DNA of 64,000 nucleotides from a bacterium (GTDB taxonomy: Bacteria > Vulcanimicrobiota > Vulcanimicrobiia > Vulcanimicrobiales > Vulcanimicrobiaceae): assembly GCA_021794205.1 (NCBI GenBank), contig JAJYRH010000009.1:1-64000 (forward strand). Direction: 5' to 3'. Positions 26,072-35,886 of the stretch are shown here, piece after piece (position 1 is the stretch's first letter; each line of letters begins with the position of its first letter). Below the pieces are notes generated by a model that did no database searches, was not told the origin of the DNA, and worked only from the letters and a program-made list of their open reading frames with translations. The position numbers and the translations under genes were made by a program.

Positions 26072-26769
26072 TCGTGCGCGGCCTTATATCCCACTCCGAA
26101 AACGGTGAGCACGTACCGTGGGTGGAGAGGATCGATCTCGATTTTCCGCCGGAGATTATTGATATGGCGGTCGAGCGTGCGTTCGTAGATCGACCCGTCA
26201 TCGCCGATCGCATCGAGTAACTGCACCCGCGAAAATACCTGTCCGGGGTGACGCGCCAATGCCGAGAGAATGCGGAACTCGGAGGGCGTGAGATCGATCT
26301 TTTCGCCGTCGCGGCGCACTTCGTGCGCGTCGCCGTCGATCGCAAGGTCGAGCACGTGAAGCCGATGGCGCCCGCCGGGGCGATCGCGCTCCTCGCTGCG
26401 GCGGAGCACCGCCCGCACGCGTGCGATTACTTCGCGCGGCGAGAACGGTTTGGTGATGTAATCGTCGGCGCCCATCTCCAGGCCGACGACGCGATCCACC
26501 TCGTCGCCGCGCGCCGTCAACATGATCGTTGGAATCGATTGTTCGTTGAGCGAACGTAAAAGGTCGAGGCCGCTCCCATCGGGCAGCGTGACGTCGAGCA
26601 GCAGCAGGTCGGGCAGCTGCCGCTCGATCTCGTTCATCGCCGCGGAGAGCGTCTCGGCCACGACCGGGATGTAGCCCTCCCGCTGTAAATACGCGGACAG
26701 GACATCCCCGATCTGGCGTTCATCGTCAACGACGAGCACCCGTTTGCTCACCGTCGGTGCTTCGTTCAC
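26068..26769 (-). CDS. OmpR-family response regulator
   Basis: A 233-residue regulator. The receiver domain (about 10-120) has the acidic pocket VLVVDDERQIGD, phospho-acceptor Asp in LLLLDVTLPDGSG, the Thr in IMLTARGD and Lys in YITKPFSPREV. The C-terminal winged helix (about 135-230) includes DLTPSEFRILSALARHPGQVFSR and YVLTVFGVGYKA. Its ATG overlaps the oxidase subunit I stop by 4 bp, so oxidase and regulator translation are linked. It likely controls this operon or other respiratory genes; no binding site was identified. Confidence 0.93.
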   Translation of the reverse strand: MNEAPTVSKRVLVVDDERQIGDVLSAYLQREGYIPVVAETLSAAMNEIERQLPDLLLLDVTLPDGSGLDLLRSLNEQSIPTIMLTARGDEVDRVVGLEMGADDYITKPFSPREVIARVRAVLRRSEERDRPGGRHRLHVLDLAIDGDAHEVRRDGEKIDLTPSEFRILSALARHPGQVFSRVQLLDAIGDDGSIYERTLDRHINNLRRKIEIDPLHPRYVLTVFGVGYKAAHE

Positions 26770-28427
26770 CAGGTCCTCATTCCCGGCACGAGGTAGGCGT
26801 GCTCGCTAAAGTGCTGGTAGAACGGCCCCGCATAAGCCACGATGACCAGCGCGATCGCGACCAACGTCCAGAGTCCCAGGCGGTCGAAGGCCGAGGGGGC
26901 CTCGTCGCCCGGGCGCGCGAGCGCGAAGGTAAAGGCCCGCGCGCTCTCGGCCTCGGTCACCTCGGGCTTGGAGAAGATCGTCCCGAAGAGCACGATCGCA
27001 AACGCGATCACGCTGAGGAAGATCACCATCCCCCCGCCCGCCGCGAGTAACGAGTACGGCTGCCACGCGGCGGCGATCGCCGAGCCGCCGTAGGTGTAGT
27101 GCTCGACGCGGCGCGGAGCGCCCATCAGCCCCTCGGTGTGCATCGCGAACGACATCACGGCCATCCCGACGAACCAGAGCCAAACCTGCGCGCGGGCGAG
27201 CCCGATGCTGAAGAGCGGCTTGCCCGTGAGCGCTGGGAGCAAGCGCCACGTCGCCGCGAGTAAGGTCAACGCGACCGGGCCGCCGACGGTGATATGGAAA
27301 TGCCCGACCACCCACATCGTGTTATGAATCGTGCTATCGAGCGTGTACGATGCGTTGAGAATGCCGCCGATGCCCCCGAAAATAAAGAGCAACATCGCGA
27401 GCGCGATCCCCGCAAAAGCGGGATCGCCCCAAGGCAGCGAGCCGACGATTCCGAAGAATCCGGTCTTCCCGAGTTTCGCGGCGTACTCTTCAAAGGTTGC
27501 GAAGAGCGCGAATGCCGTCATCAACGATGGAACGACGACCATCAGCGTCAGACCGGTCTGCAGTAATTTCCAGCGATCCGCGATTCCCGGATCGGAGAAC
27601 TCGTGGTGGATACCGACCGGAAGCGAGAGGATGATGAAGAGAATAAACGCGAGCCTCGTGAGCGAGTCCGAGAAAATCGGAACCTTGAGAATCGCCGGGA
27701 CGACGCCGTACCACACGAGGTAGGCGCCGAGCAGCCAAAAGTAGACCAACGGGTGCCCGAAGTACCAGAAGAGCATCCGCGTCAGGAGCACGTCGACTCC
27801 CGGAACCCAACCGAAGGCCCAAGGAATCAGCATGAAGATCACTTCGATCGCCACGCCGATCGTCGCGAGAAACCACATGATGTAATTGGCGAGCACCATG
27901 AATGCCGGCAGCGGCGTACGCTCGCCGGGATGGTCGCGACGCCACGCGCCCGTGACCAATAGCCACTCGAGCAATGCGACCCACGTGCCGACGATAAGCA
28001 GCGCCGCGCCGACGTAGAACCACGGGCTGGCCTTGAGCGGGGCGTAAAACGTGTAGAGCACCGAGGCATTGCCGGCGAGGATTTCATAAGCGGCCATCAC
28101 CGTGCCGACGGTCATGAGCCAGAAGGCGAGCCACCCCAATGCGATGCTTCGATGGGGATAGTTTTCGGTCTGATAGACCGCGAGATGCGAGAGACCGGTG
28201 ATAAAGAAGGTCGTAAACACCAATGCCAGCAGAACGCCGTGCGTCGTGAGCATGCGGTAGTAATCGAACCAGGGCGGCATCTGTATGGCATTCGCGTGCG
28301 AGAGCGTTTGCAGGACGCCAAAAAACGTGCCGATGAAGAGCGCCGCGAAAGCGACCGTCAGATGCGCGAAAATCAACCGACGCTGCGCCGAGGTCGTGGC
28401 GGTATTCATCCGATCGAGAACAATCAT
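26766..28427 (-). CDS. ba3-type cytochrome c oxidase subunit I
   Basis: A 553-residue B-family heme-copper oxidase catalytic subunit with about thirteen membrane segments. The low-spin heme ligand lies in MLTTHGVLLALVF, the CuB His-Tyr pair in YFGHPLVYFWLLGAY, CuB histidines in GIHHEFSDPGI, and the heme ligands in VGHFHITVGGP. It reduces oxygen to water and conserves a proton gradient. The spacing between His and Tyr in GHPLVY is typical of the B-type (ba3) family. It follows subunit II by 13 bp and overlaps the response regulator by 4 bp. Confidence 0.93.
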   Translation of the reverse strand: MIVLDRMNTATTSAQRRLIFAHLTVAFAALFIGTFFGVLQTLSHANAIQMPPWFDYYRMLTTHGVLLALVFTTFFITGLSHLAVYQTENYPHRSIALGWLAFWLMTVGTVMAAYEILAGNASVLYTFYAPLKASPWFYVGAALLIVGTWVALLEWLLVTGAWRRDHPGERTPLPAFMVLANYIMWFLATIGVAIEVIFMLIPWAFGWVPGVDVLLTRMLFWYFGHPLVYFWLLGAYLVWYGVVPAILKVPIFSDSLTRLAFILFIILSLPVGIHHEFSDPGIADRWKLLQTGLTLMVVVPSLMTAFALFATFEEYAAKLGKTGFFGIVGSLPWGDPAFAGIALAMLLFIFGGIGGILNASYTLDSTIHNTMWVVGHFHITVGGPVALTLLAATWRLLPALTGKPLFSIGLARAQVWLWFVGMAVMSFAMHTEGLMGAPRRVEHYTYGGSAIAAAWQPYSLLAAGGGMVIFLSVIAFAIVLFGTIFSKPEVTEAESARAFTFALARPGDEAPSAFDRLGLWTLVAIALVIVAYAGPFYQHFSEHAYLVPGMRTW

Positions 28428-28440
28428 GCTTCCTGACTCC

Positions 28441-28908
28441 TCACTTCACCACGATGTGCGCGAACATATCTGCGTGGCCGGCGCCGCAGTATTGATCGCA
28501 GACGATTAAATGGTCGCCGGGGTGGCGAAAAACGTGCGTCGCCGTGCTCACCCAGCCGGGCATCACTTCGAGATTCACATCGGTGTGCTCGATGAGAAAA
28601 CCGTGCACGACGTCGGTCGACGTAACGTAGAAACGCACTTTCGCGCCGACCGGAACCGTCAGCGTCGACGGCCGCCAAAAGAAGACCTGGCCGACGTAAT
28701 AGGCCTCGTACGAGCCGTCGGCACGCTTGCGAAGACCGGGGTGATCGAAGGGCGGGGTCGACGCGACCTTCGTCGGGTCGATCGTCATGCTACTCGCCGG
28801 CGGTTTGAAGCTCTCCCCGACCTGCAGAGCGATGAGGATCAGGAAAAAGGCCGCGAGCGTGATAACGCCGAGGCCGAGAAATATCCGTTCGAGTCGATGG
28901 ATGTGCAT
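28441..28908 (-). CDS. ba3-type cytochrome c oxidase subunit II (CuA)
   Basis: A 155-residue subunit with one N-terminal membrane anchor (about residues 11-31) and a periplasmic cupredoxin domain. The CuA ligands are visible: His in GFLIEHTDVN, and CDQYCGAGHADM with its two Cys, His and Met. It accepts electrons from cytochrome c and passes them to subunit I. The single anchor and short length match ba3-type subunit II rather than aa3 CoxB. It begins 3 bp after the stop of the small subunit IIa gene. Confidence 0.92.
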   Translation of the reverse strand: MHIHRLERIFLGLGVITLAAFFLILIALQVGESFKPPASSMTIDPTKVASTPPFDHPGLRKRADGSYEAYYVGQVFFWRPSTLTVPVGAKVRFYVTSTDVVHGFLIEHTDVNLEVMPGWVSTATHVFRHPGDHLIVCDQYCGAGHADMFAHIVVK

Positions 28909-28911
28909 CGC

Positions 28912-29019
28912 CTACCACCTCGATTGGGAAAGCGCGAGCAACGCTACCCATGAGATGACGATCAAGCCGAGGATGACGAGCACAAACCCGAAGGTCGTAC
29001 GGTAGCTTGGTTCGTTCAT
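28912..29019 (-). CDS. ba3-type oxidase subunit IIa, 35 residues
   Basis: A tiny gene too short for default calling. It encodes 35 residues (MNEPSYRTTFGFVLVILGLI, then VISWVALLALSQSRW). There is one transmembrane helix with a short polar N-terminus. TGAAGGGC precedes ATG 29019, and the stop is 3 bp before subunit II. Thermus ba3 oxidase has a 34-residue single-helix subunit IIa that supplies the helix missing from the one-anchor subunit II. Size, topology and position here match. It is the first gene of the oxidase operon. Confidence 0.82.
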   Translation of the reverse strand: MNEPSYRTTFGFVLVILGLIVISWVALLALSQSRW

Positions 29020-29109
29020 GCCCTTCAGTGTAATGATGGGCTGGGCGCCTGCTATGAAGAAAAAATCGGGCGGCCTTCTCGACTTCTTCTCAACTCGGAC
29101 CGCGGGCGG

Positions 29110-29376
29110 TTACCCGACGCTCTCGAGGTGTTCCACGCGCGTTTCGAGGCGACCGAGCCGACGATCGAGCGTCTCGAGGCGAACGTCGATGCGGTCGAAG
29201 CGCCGGTCGTGTTCGTCGAAGCGCCGGTCGTGTTCGTCGAAGCGCCGGTCGTGTTCGTCGAAGCGCCGGTCGTGTTCGTCGAAGCGCCGGTCGATTGCGG
29301 CAAAATGCAGCTCGACCGCTTCGCGAAAGTCGATCAGTGCATCGAGGATATCTCGGGTCGTCGGTTCGTCGTTCAT
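29110..29376 (-). CDS. Coiled-coil protein with seven-residue repeats
   Basis: An 88-residue protein from ATG 29376 (an upstream in-frame ATG at 29397 is also possible). After a short helix (TTRDILDALIDFREAVELHF) come four copies of the heptad DRRFDEH, then DRIDVRLETLDRRLGRLETRVEHLE. The periodic Phe/Ile/Leu spacing predicts one long charged coiled coil. No signal peptide or membrane segment is present. The repeats are nearly identical at DNA level, which suggests recent expansion. Function is unknown; it lies between the oxidase operon and the VIT transporter on the same strand. Confidence 0.65.
   Translation of the reverse strand: MNDEPTTRDILDALIDFREAVELHFAAIDRRFDEHDRRFDEHDRRFDEHDRRFDEHDRRFDRIDVRLETLDRRLGRLETRVEHLESVG
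29197..29294. repeat. 21-bp tandem repeat, about 4.7 copies
   Basis: The unit GTTCGTCGAAGCGCCGGTCG plus T is repeated at 29211, 29232, 29253 and 29274, preceded by a partial copy from 29197. Copies are identical except the last base. Being a multiple of three, it changes coiled-coil length without breaking the frame. Confidence 0.9.
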
Positions 29377-29413
29377 CGCGCTATCGTAGCCTATCATCGT
29401 TGCCGCAGTATTG

Positions 29414-30118
29414 CTATCCGCCTGCGACCCAGCGAGCGAAGAGAAAGGCGACTCCCGATGCGACGCCGCCGATCGCGAGCGTCTGAAGGGCGGCGAGCCA
29501 GGGAGCGATGCCGGTCAGTCGCCCCTTGACCGCGCCGAAGATCGCCAGCGCGATTCCGGTCAGCAACGCCGAGACGACGAACGCTTCGTTCGATTGGGCG
29601 ATCAAGGCGTAGGGAGCGAGCGGGATCACGCCGCCGACGACGTACGAGAACCCGATCGTGATGCCGGAGAGAATGGCGCGATGCTTCTCCGGGCGCTCCA
29701 AGCCGAGTTCGAAGCGCATCATAAACTCGACCCAGCGCTCGCGATCCGAGCAGATGGTATCGACCGTTTGTTGCAAGAGCTCGTCGCTCAGACCGTAGTG
29801 GGAGAGTACCTCGGCGACTTCGGCTCGCTCGGTCTCGGGGAGATGCTCCGCTTCGTAATACTCGCGTGCCAGCTCGTTCTCGTAGTGATCTCGATCCGTT
29901 CGCGTGGCGAGATAGCCGCCGAGCCCCATCGAGATACCGCCGGCGGCGAGTTCGGCAACGCCGGCGGTAACGACGATATGCGACGCTGCCAGCGCTCCTG
30001 CAATGCCGGCGGCGAGCGCAAACGGCACCGTGAGGCCGTCGGACATCCCGATAACGACATCGCGCAACGTCGCGGTTGACGTGAGGTGACGCTCGGGGTG
30101 TTCGGGCTTAGAGAGCAT
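29414..30118 (-). CDS. VIT1/CCC1-family metal transporter
   Basis: A 234-residue membrane protein of the vacuolar iron transporter family. Near the N-terminus it has the family block TLRDVVIGMSDGLTVPFALAAG and the second helix AELAAGGISMGLGGYLATR. A cytosolic acidic loop rich in Glu (REYYEAEHLPETERAEVAEVL) probably binds metal. Three further membrane helices follow at the C-terminus. ATG 30118 is preferred over a TTG at 30187 that would add an Arg/Ala-rich extension. It likely moves Fe2+ or Mn2+ out of the cytosol. It is divergent from the phosphate acyltransferase operon. Confidence 0.85.
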   Translation of the reverse strand: MLSKPEHPERHLTSTATLRDVVIGMSDGLTVPFALAAGIAGALAASHIVVTAGVAELAAGGISMGLGGYLATRTDRDHYENELAREYYEAEHLPETERAEVAEVLSHYGLSDELLQQTVDTICSDRERWVEFMMRFELGLERPEKHRAILSGITIGFSYVVGGVIPLAPYALIAQSNEAFVVSALLTGIALAIFGAVKGRLTGIAPWLAALQTLAIGGVASGVAFLFARWVAGG

Positions 30119-30272
30119 GGCCGCCCGCTTGGCGTCGGCGTTCGCCGTCGCCTGCCGTTTAGTCGCGCCAAAATTTGTAGCGAGCAAAGCGATGACGCTC
30201 TGTCCTTTTCACGCTTGACGCCCGGGCAATACTGTGAGAGAAGCAGAACGAGAGGCTCGTGCCGCTCGAAGG

Positions 30273-31223
30273 ATGACGCGAAGAATGACGGCTGCATTCC
30301 CCACCTACGATACGATGATCGCCGCACTCGAGCTTGTGCGCGCCGCGCCGCTTCCGCTCGCGGTCGCCGATGCAGGCGAACGCCACGTTCTTGAGGCCGC
30401 CTGTGCGGCGCGCCGCGCGGGGTTGATCGAACCGATCTTCGTCGGCAACCCCGCAGCGATCGAAGCGTTTTTACGCGAACGCGGCGAGCGCGACGCGCGC
30501 ATCGTCCCCGCAGAAAGTGAGGCCGATGCCGCCGAGCGGAGCGTCGATGAGGTCGTTTCCGGGAGGGCTCGTGCGTTGATGAAGGGGCATCTCCATACCG
30601 ACACGTTTTTGCACCCGATTCTCGCCGCCTTACGCACGACGCAACGGCTCTCGCACGTCTTCGTTATTGAAATGCAGCGCTACGGCAAGCCGCTCTTGCT
30701 CACCGACGGCGCGATCAACGTCGCGCCCGATCTCGCCACGAAGGCGGCACTGATCGAAAACGTCGTCGCATTTGCCGTCACGATGGGGCTCGCCGCGCCG
30801 AAGGTCGCGCTGCTCTCCGCCGTCGAGATCGTGAAAGCGACGATTCCCTCGACGCTCGATGCCGCAGCGCTGATGGAGATGGCCGCCGGAGGAGCCTTCG
30901 CTCCCGCAATCCTCGCCGGCCCCCTCGCCTTCGATTGCGTGCTCTCGCGCGAAGCGAGCGCCGTGAAGGGTTTGAGCGGGCCGGTCCCCGGCGATGCCGA
31001 TATCGTCCTCGTCCCCGAGATCGTCGCCGGGAACGCGGTCGCCAAGGCGTTGGAGTACGGTGCCGGCGCGACGCTCGCTGGCATCGTCCTCGGCGCGCGC
31101 GTGCCCGTCGTGCTTACATCGCGCGCCGATTCGCTGCAGACGCGCATGCACTCGATCGCGTTGGCGGCCTATCACCACCATCGCTGCGGCGTGGGCGCGG
31201 AACGCGTGGAGAGCGCGCGGTGA
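30273..31223 (+). CDS. Phosphate acetyl/butyryltransferase-family enzyme
   Basis: This roughly 316-residue enzyme of the Pta/Ptb family interconverts acyl-CoA and acyl phosphate. Typical segments are LMKGHLHTDTFLHPIL, LLTDGAINVAPDLATK, ALLSAVEIVKATIPST and EYGAGATLAGIVLGARVPVVLTSRAD. The start is uncertain: ATG 30273, 30285 or an upstream ATG at 30234 are all open, with GAAGG around 30267. With the downstream acetate kinase and phosphoketolase it would connect acetyl phosphate to acetyl-CoA. Its stop overlaps the GTG start of the ATPase by 4 bp. Confidence 0.85.
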   Translation: MTRRMTAAFPTYDTMIAALELVRAAPLPLAVADAGERHVLEAACAARRAGLIEPIFVGNPAAIEAFLRERGERDARIVPAESEADAAERSVDEVVSGRARALMKGHLHTDTFLHPILAALRTTQRLSHVFVIEMQRYGKPLLLTDGAINVAPDLATKAALIENVVAFAVTMGLAAPKVALLSAVEIVKATIPSTLDAAALMEMAAGGAFAPAILAGPLAFDCVLSREASAVKGLSGPVPGDADIVLVPEIVAGNAVAKALEYGAGATLAGIVLGARVPVVLTSRADSLQTRMHSIALAAYHHHRCGVGAERVESAR

Positions 31224-33502
31224 CGCAGTGGAGTGCGGGGCTCACCACGGTCGAGGCGCAGGCGCGCCTCGCTCGCGACGGCCCGAACGAGATCGCGCCG
31301 ATTCGCTCGCACCCTTTCCTCGATCTCCTGCGAAAATTTTGGGCGCCAATTCCGTGGCTTCTCGAAGCAACCATTTTCCTCGCGCTCGCGACCGGACGTT
31401 CGAAGGACGCCGGCGCCGTCGCTCTTCTGCTCTTCTTTAACGTCCTTTTAGCCTTCGCGCAAGAACGCCGCGCGCAACACGCGCTCGATCTCCTGCGAGC
31501 GCGCATCGTCGTCCATGCCAAAGCGTTACGCGACGGCACATGGGGAAGGCTCGCATCGCGCGAGCTCGTCGTCGACGATCTCGTGCGACTCGTCGTCGGC
31601 GATGTCGTACCCGCCGATATGTGTATCGACGAAGGGGAGGTCCAGGTCGATCGTTCGGTGCTCACCGGCGAATCGGTCCCCGAAGAAGTGGTAGCGACGG
31701 AGTGCGTCTATGCAGGTTCGACGATCACGCGCGGCGATGCAACCGGGCACGTCGTCGCAACGGGCGAGCGCACGAAATTCGGAAAGACCGCCGGGCTCAT
31801 GCGCGATATTCAGAGCATCGGCAGCGTGCAACGCCTGGTCTTGGGGATCGTCCGCTCGCTTGCGATCGCCGGAGCCATCGTCGTGCTCGGCGTCTCGGCA
31901 TTCGCGCTCTCCCAGCAGATAGCACGACCGGAGATCGTCGTTTTCGCATTCGTCGTCATGCTCGCTGCAATACCGGTCGCATTACCCGCCGCCTTTACGC
32001 TCGCGACGGCGCTGGGGGCGCTCGAACTCTCGCGCAACGGCGTTCTCGTGACGCACCTTACGGCGATGGAGGATGCCGCATCGATGGACGTCCTCTGTTG
32101 CGATAAAACGGGGACGCTCACCCTCAATGCGATTCGCGTCGACCAGACGACGCCGTACGCACCGCACACCCGCGAGGAACTCTTGCGTTTTGCAGCTGCA
32201 ACCTGCGACGCCGCCGGCCAGGATCCGATCGATCTGGCGATCCTCGCAGCCGCGCCCCCGCACGCGGCGAGCGATCCGCAGGTCGAACGCTTGATACCAT
32301 TCGATCCGCAGACGAAGAGCGCGCAGGCAATCGTTCGGTTCCCCGACGGGACGCACGCGATCCTCGCGAAGGGTGCGCCGAGTTTTCTCGGCGTACCCTT
32401 CCCTTCGATCGACGACCTTGCGGCAAAGGGGGAGCGCGCGATCGGCGTCACGATCGCACGGAGCGCCGTCACGCTCGCCGTCGGTGCGATCGGTCTGGCC
32501 GACCCGCCGCGCCCCGATGCAGCGCAACTCGTCGCCGCCATCGCCGAGCGAGGCGTCGAGTTGCGCATGATCACCGGCGACGGCCCGGAAACCGCATTGC
32601 ACGTAGCAGCGGAGATCGGCATCCCGTCGCTTTCGGTCGACGCCTCCGTTTTTCCCGATCAAAAACTTCAAATCGTGCAACGCGAACAGAAAAAGGGACG
32701 TATCGTCGGCATGACCGGCGACGGCGTGAATGACGCGCCTTCGTTGCGAGCGGCGAACGTCGGCATCGCGGTCTCTAACGCTACCGACGTTGCAAAGGCC
32801 GCTGCGAGCATTATTCTCACGCAGCCCGGCCTCGTGGGAGTGCTCTCCGCAATCGATACGAGCCGAAAAATATATCAGCGTATGCTGACGTACGTCGTGG
32901 CAAAAATCGTAAAATACTTTGAAATCGTTTTCGTCACCAGCGTAGGATTCTTCATTTTTCGGCATTTCGTTCTCTCGCCGACGCTCATGGTGGCACTCCT
33001 AATTCTCAACGACTTTGCATCGCTCTCCATTGCCACCGATCGCGTCGCCCCCTCGCGCGGCTTCGACGCTTGGCGCATCGGTCGTTTGATCGCCGCAGCG
33101 GCTTCGCTCGCGCTCTTTACCGCCGCAGCGATCGTCACGTTGACCATCTTCGAACGGAACACCGCCCATCTCGACCTCGCCCAGCTCCGGGGGCTTACCT
33201 TTTTCTCGATGGTGGGAATGGGACAGATTGCCTTGCTCGCTCTGCGAGAACGAGATGCGGTCTTTCACGAGCCTCCATCTCGCTTCTTGCTAGGAGCGGT
33301 CGGCTTTGCAATTTTCGCGGCGGCCGCGATGGCGTTTTTCGGCGTGCTCATGCCGCCGTTGCCGCCCGTTGTGGTCGGGGAGAGTCTCGCGCTCATCTTT
33401 ATCGTAGGCTTCATCCTTCTCGCTATAAAACTGCCGATCTACCATGCTTTCGGCTTCGGTCGGGACGCCTCCGTACCGAGTCCGCTGAAAGGAACTTCAT
33501 GA
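31220..33502 (+). CDS. P-type ATPase, plasma-membrane H+-ATPase-like (P3A)
   Basis: A 760-residue cation pump starting at GTG 31220. It shows the N-terminal actuator motif [14 protein letters not shown], the phosphorylation site [21 protein letters not shown] and the hinge [20 protein letters not shown], with about ten membrane helices. The short N-terminus without heavy-metal domains and the helix after [15 protein letters not shown] match P3A proton pumps (PMA1-like). Hydrolysis of ATP would export protons. It overlaps its upstream and downstream neighbours by 4 bp each, so it is made together with acetyl-phosphate and phosphoketolase enzymes. Confidence 0.9.
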   Translation: MTQWSAGLTTVEAQARLARDGPNEIAPIRSHPFLDLLRKFWAPIPWLLEATIFLALATGRSKDAGAVALLLFFNVLLAFAQERRAQHALDLLRARIVVHAKALRDGTWGRLASRELVVDDLVRLVVGDVVPADMCIDEGEVQVDRSVLTGESVPEEVVATECVYAGSTITRGDATGHVVATGERTKFGKTAGLMRDIQSIGSVQRLVLGIVRSLAIAGAIVVLGVSAFALSQQIARPEIVVFAFVVMLAAIPVALPAAFTLATALGALELSRNGVLVTHLTAMEDAASMDVLCCDKTGTLTLNAIRVDQTTPYAPHTREELLRFAAATCDAAGQDPIDLAILAAAPPHAASDPQVERLIPFDPQTKSAQAIVRFPDGTHAILAKGAPSFLGVPFPSIDDLAAKGERAIGVTIARSAVTLAVGAIGLADPPRPDAAQLVAAIAERGVELRMITGDGPETALHVAAEIGIPSLSVDASVFPDQKLQIVQREQKKGRIVGMTGDGVNDAPSLRAANVGIAVSNATDVAKAAASIILTQPGLVGVLSAIDTSRKIYQRMLTYVVAKIVKYFEIVFVTSVGFFIFRHFVLSPTLMVALLILNDFASLSIATDRVAPSRGFDAWRIGRLIAAAASLALFTAAAIVTLTIFERNTAHLDLAQLRGLTFFSMVGMGQIALLALRERDAVFHEPPSRFLLGAVGFAIFAAAAMAFFGVLMPPLPPVVVGESLALIFIVGFILLAIKLPIYHAFGFGRDASVPSPLKGTS

Positions 33503-35886
33503 ACTTCTCCAAGGCTTTTCTCGAGGACGCGCTCGACACTGCCGAGATCGCCGCCATCGACGCCTACTGGCGGGCGGCAAATTATCTGAGCATCGGGCAG
33601 ATCTACCTCCTCGATAATCCGCTCCTACGCGAACCGCTACGCCTCGATCATATAAAAAAGCGACTGCTCGGCCATTGGGGAACCTCGCCAGGACTGAATT
33701 TCATCTACGCACACATGAATCGTCTTATTCGGCGACACGACCTCGACGCGATATATATTACGGGTCCGGGCCACGGCGGGCCGGCGGTCGTCGCCAACGC
33801 CTATCTCGAAGGAACCTATACGGAGCGCTATCCGGCAATTACCCGCGATACCGAGGGCCTGCGCAAGCTCTTTCGCCAGTTTTCTTTTCCCGGAGGGATC
33901 CCCAGCCACGCCTCACCGGATGCTCCCGGATCGATTCACGAAGGCGGCGAGCTCGGCTATAGCCTCCTCCACGCCTTCGGTGCCGCCTTCGACAACCCGA
34001 ATCTCTTCGTCTGTTGCGTCATTGGCGACGGCGAGGCCGAGACCGGTGCGCTTGCCACGAGCTGGCACGGGAATAAATTCCTCAATCCCGTTCGCGACGG
34101 CGCCGTTCTTCCGATCCTTCACCTCAACGGCTATAAGCTTTCAGGGCCGACGGTGCTCGCGCGAATCGGCGATGACGAGCTGTGCATGCTGTTGCGCGGA
34201 TATGGCTACGAACCAGAGATCGTCGCCGGCGACGACCCGCAGGTAATGCACGGCGAACTAGCGCGCGCTCTCGAACGCGCGCTCGCGCGGATCCGTCACA
34301 TTCAAAGCGATGCTCGAAAGCACGGCTTCGCGGAGCGTTCCGCGTGGCCCGCGATCGTCCTGAAAACACCGAAGGGATGGACGGGGCCGAAATTCGTCGA
34401 CGGCATTCCGATCGAAGGAACGCAGCGCGCGCACCAAATTCCCATCGGCGATTTCGAAAAGCGTCCCGAGCATCTCGCGCAATTCGAATCTTGGATGCGC
34501 TCGTATCGTCCCGAGGAACTCTTCGACGAATCGGGCGCGCTTCGCGCCGAGCTCGCGGCGCTCGCGCCACAGGGCGAGCGCCGCATGAGCGCAAATCCGC
34601 ACGCGAACGGCGGAGAACTCCTTCGCCCGCTCATCGTCCCCGCTTTTCGCAGCTACGCAGTTTCGGTGCCTTCACCGGGGCGAGCGCTCGGCGAGGCGAC
34701 GCGAACGATCGGCGGCTTCATACGCGACATCCTGCGCGCGAACCCCGCGACGATGCGCTTGTTCGCGCCCGATGAAACGGCCTCGAACCGACTCGAGGCG
34801 GCCTTTGAAACGACCGATCGCTGCTCGACCGCTCGCATCCTTCCCGGCGACGACCACGTAGCTCCCGACGGGCGCGTCATGGAGATCCTCAGCGAGCATG
34901 CATGCCAAGGTTGGTTGGAGGGATATCTCCTCACCGGGCGGCACGGACTCTTTACGAGCTACGAAGCGTTCGTTCACGTCATCGATTCGATGTTCAACCA
35001 ACATGCGAAATGGATCGAAGCCTGTAAAGCGATTCCATGGCGACGTCCGATCGCCTCGCTCAATTATCTCATTACGTCGCACGTCTGGCGACAGGACCAT
35101 AACGGCTTCACTCACCAGGACCCGGGCTTTCTCGATATCGTCATGAATAAATCGGGCACCGTAACGCGCGTCTATCTCCCGCCCGATGCAAACACGCTGC
35201 TCTCGGTGATGGATCACTGTTTGCGCAGCACGAATTATATCAACGTCGTCGTTGCCGGAAAGCAACCCGAGCCGCAATGGTTGGATATCGAGGCCGCCGT
35301 CACGCATTGCACGCAAGGGCTCGGCATCTGGGAGTGGGCGAGCAACGACGGCGGAGAGAACCCCGATGTCGTCATGGCCTGCGCGGGCGACGTCCCGACC
35401 CTCGAAACCCTAGCCGCGGTCGCCTTTCTTCGCGAACATCTTCCCGAGATGCGCGCACGCGTCGTCAACGTCGTCGATCTGATGCGGCTGGAAGCGCACG
35501 AAAAACACCCGCACGGCCTGACGGATGCCGCATTCGATGCGATCTTTACCACCGACCGTCCGGTCATCTTCGCGTTCCACGGATACCCGGGCTTGATCCA
35601 TCGCCTGACCTACCGCCGAACGAACCATGCAAATTTCCACGTTCACGGCTACCAAGAGCGCGGCACGACGACCACCCCGTTCGATATGACCGTTCTCAAC
35701 GAGCTCGACCGCTTCCACCTCGCCGGCGATGCGATCGACCGCGTCACGCGACTCCGCGAGCGTGCGGCGCACGTCCAACAATTCATACGAGACAAACTCG
35801 TCGAACATCGGCGCTATATCACCGAATACGGTGAAGATATGCCCGAAATTCGCGAATGGGAATGGCCGGGGCGCGCGACAACGTGA
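33499..35886 (+). CDS. xfp: Phosphoketolase
   Basis: This 795-residue thiamine-diphosphate enzyme splits xylulose-5-phosphate (and often fructose-6-phosphate) to acetyl phosphate and glyceraldehyde-3-phosphate. Family blocks are [20 protein letters not shown], the ThDP-binding [52 protein letters not shown], and [20 protein letters not shown] near the C-terminus. GAAAGGAA precedes ATG 33499, which overlaps the ATPase stop. Acetate kinase follows with a 4-bp overlap, so acetyl phosphate can be used at once to make ATP. Confidence 0.95.
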   Translation: MNFSKAFLEDALDTAEIAAIDAYWRAANYLSIGQIYLLDNPLLREPLRLDHIKKRLLGHWGTSPGLNFIYAHMNRLIRRHDLDAIYITGPGHGGPAVVANAYLEGTYTERYPAITRDTEGLRKLFRQFSFPGGIPSHASPDAPGSIHEGGELGYSLLHAFGAAFDNPNLFVCCVIGDGEAETGALATSWHGNKFLNPVRDGAVLPILHLNGYKLSGPTVLARIGDDELCMLLRGYGYEPEIVAGDDPQVMHGELARALERALARIRHIQSDARKHGFAERSAWPAIVLKTPKGWTGPKFVDGIPIEGTQRAHQIPIGDFEKRPEHLAQFESWMRSYRPEELFDESGALRAELAALAPQGERRMSANPHANGGELLRPLIVPAFRSYAVSVPSPGRALGEATRTIGGFIRDILRANPATMRLFAPDETASNRLEAAFETTDRCSTARILPGDDHVAPDGRVMEILSEHACQGWLEGYLLTGRHGLFTSYEAFVHVIDSMFNQHAKWIEACKAIPWRRPIASLNYLITSHVWRQDHNGFTHQDPGFLDIVMNKSGTVTRVYLPPDANTLLSVMDHCLRSTNYINVVVAGKQPEPQWLDIEAAVTHCTQGLGIWEWASNDGGENPDVVMACAGDVPTLETLAAVAFLREHLPEMRARVVNVVDLMRLEAHEKHPHGLTDAAFDAIFTTDRPVIFAFHGYPGLIHRLTYRRTNHANFHVHGYQERGTTTTPFDMTVLNELDRFHLAGDAIDRVTRLRERAAHVQQFIRDKLVEHRRYITEYGEDMPEIREWEWPGRATT

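Noticed and set aside
29197-29294. CRISPR array
   Set aside because: The 21-bp units are directly tandem without spacers and encode a coiled coil.
29018-29389. Plus-strand Ser/Arg repeat frame
   Set aside because: It is the shadow of the minus-strand coiled-coil gene, whose heptads make structural sense.
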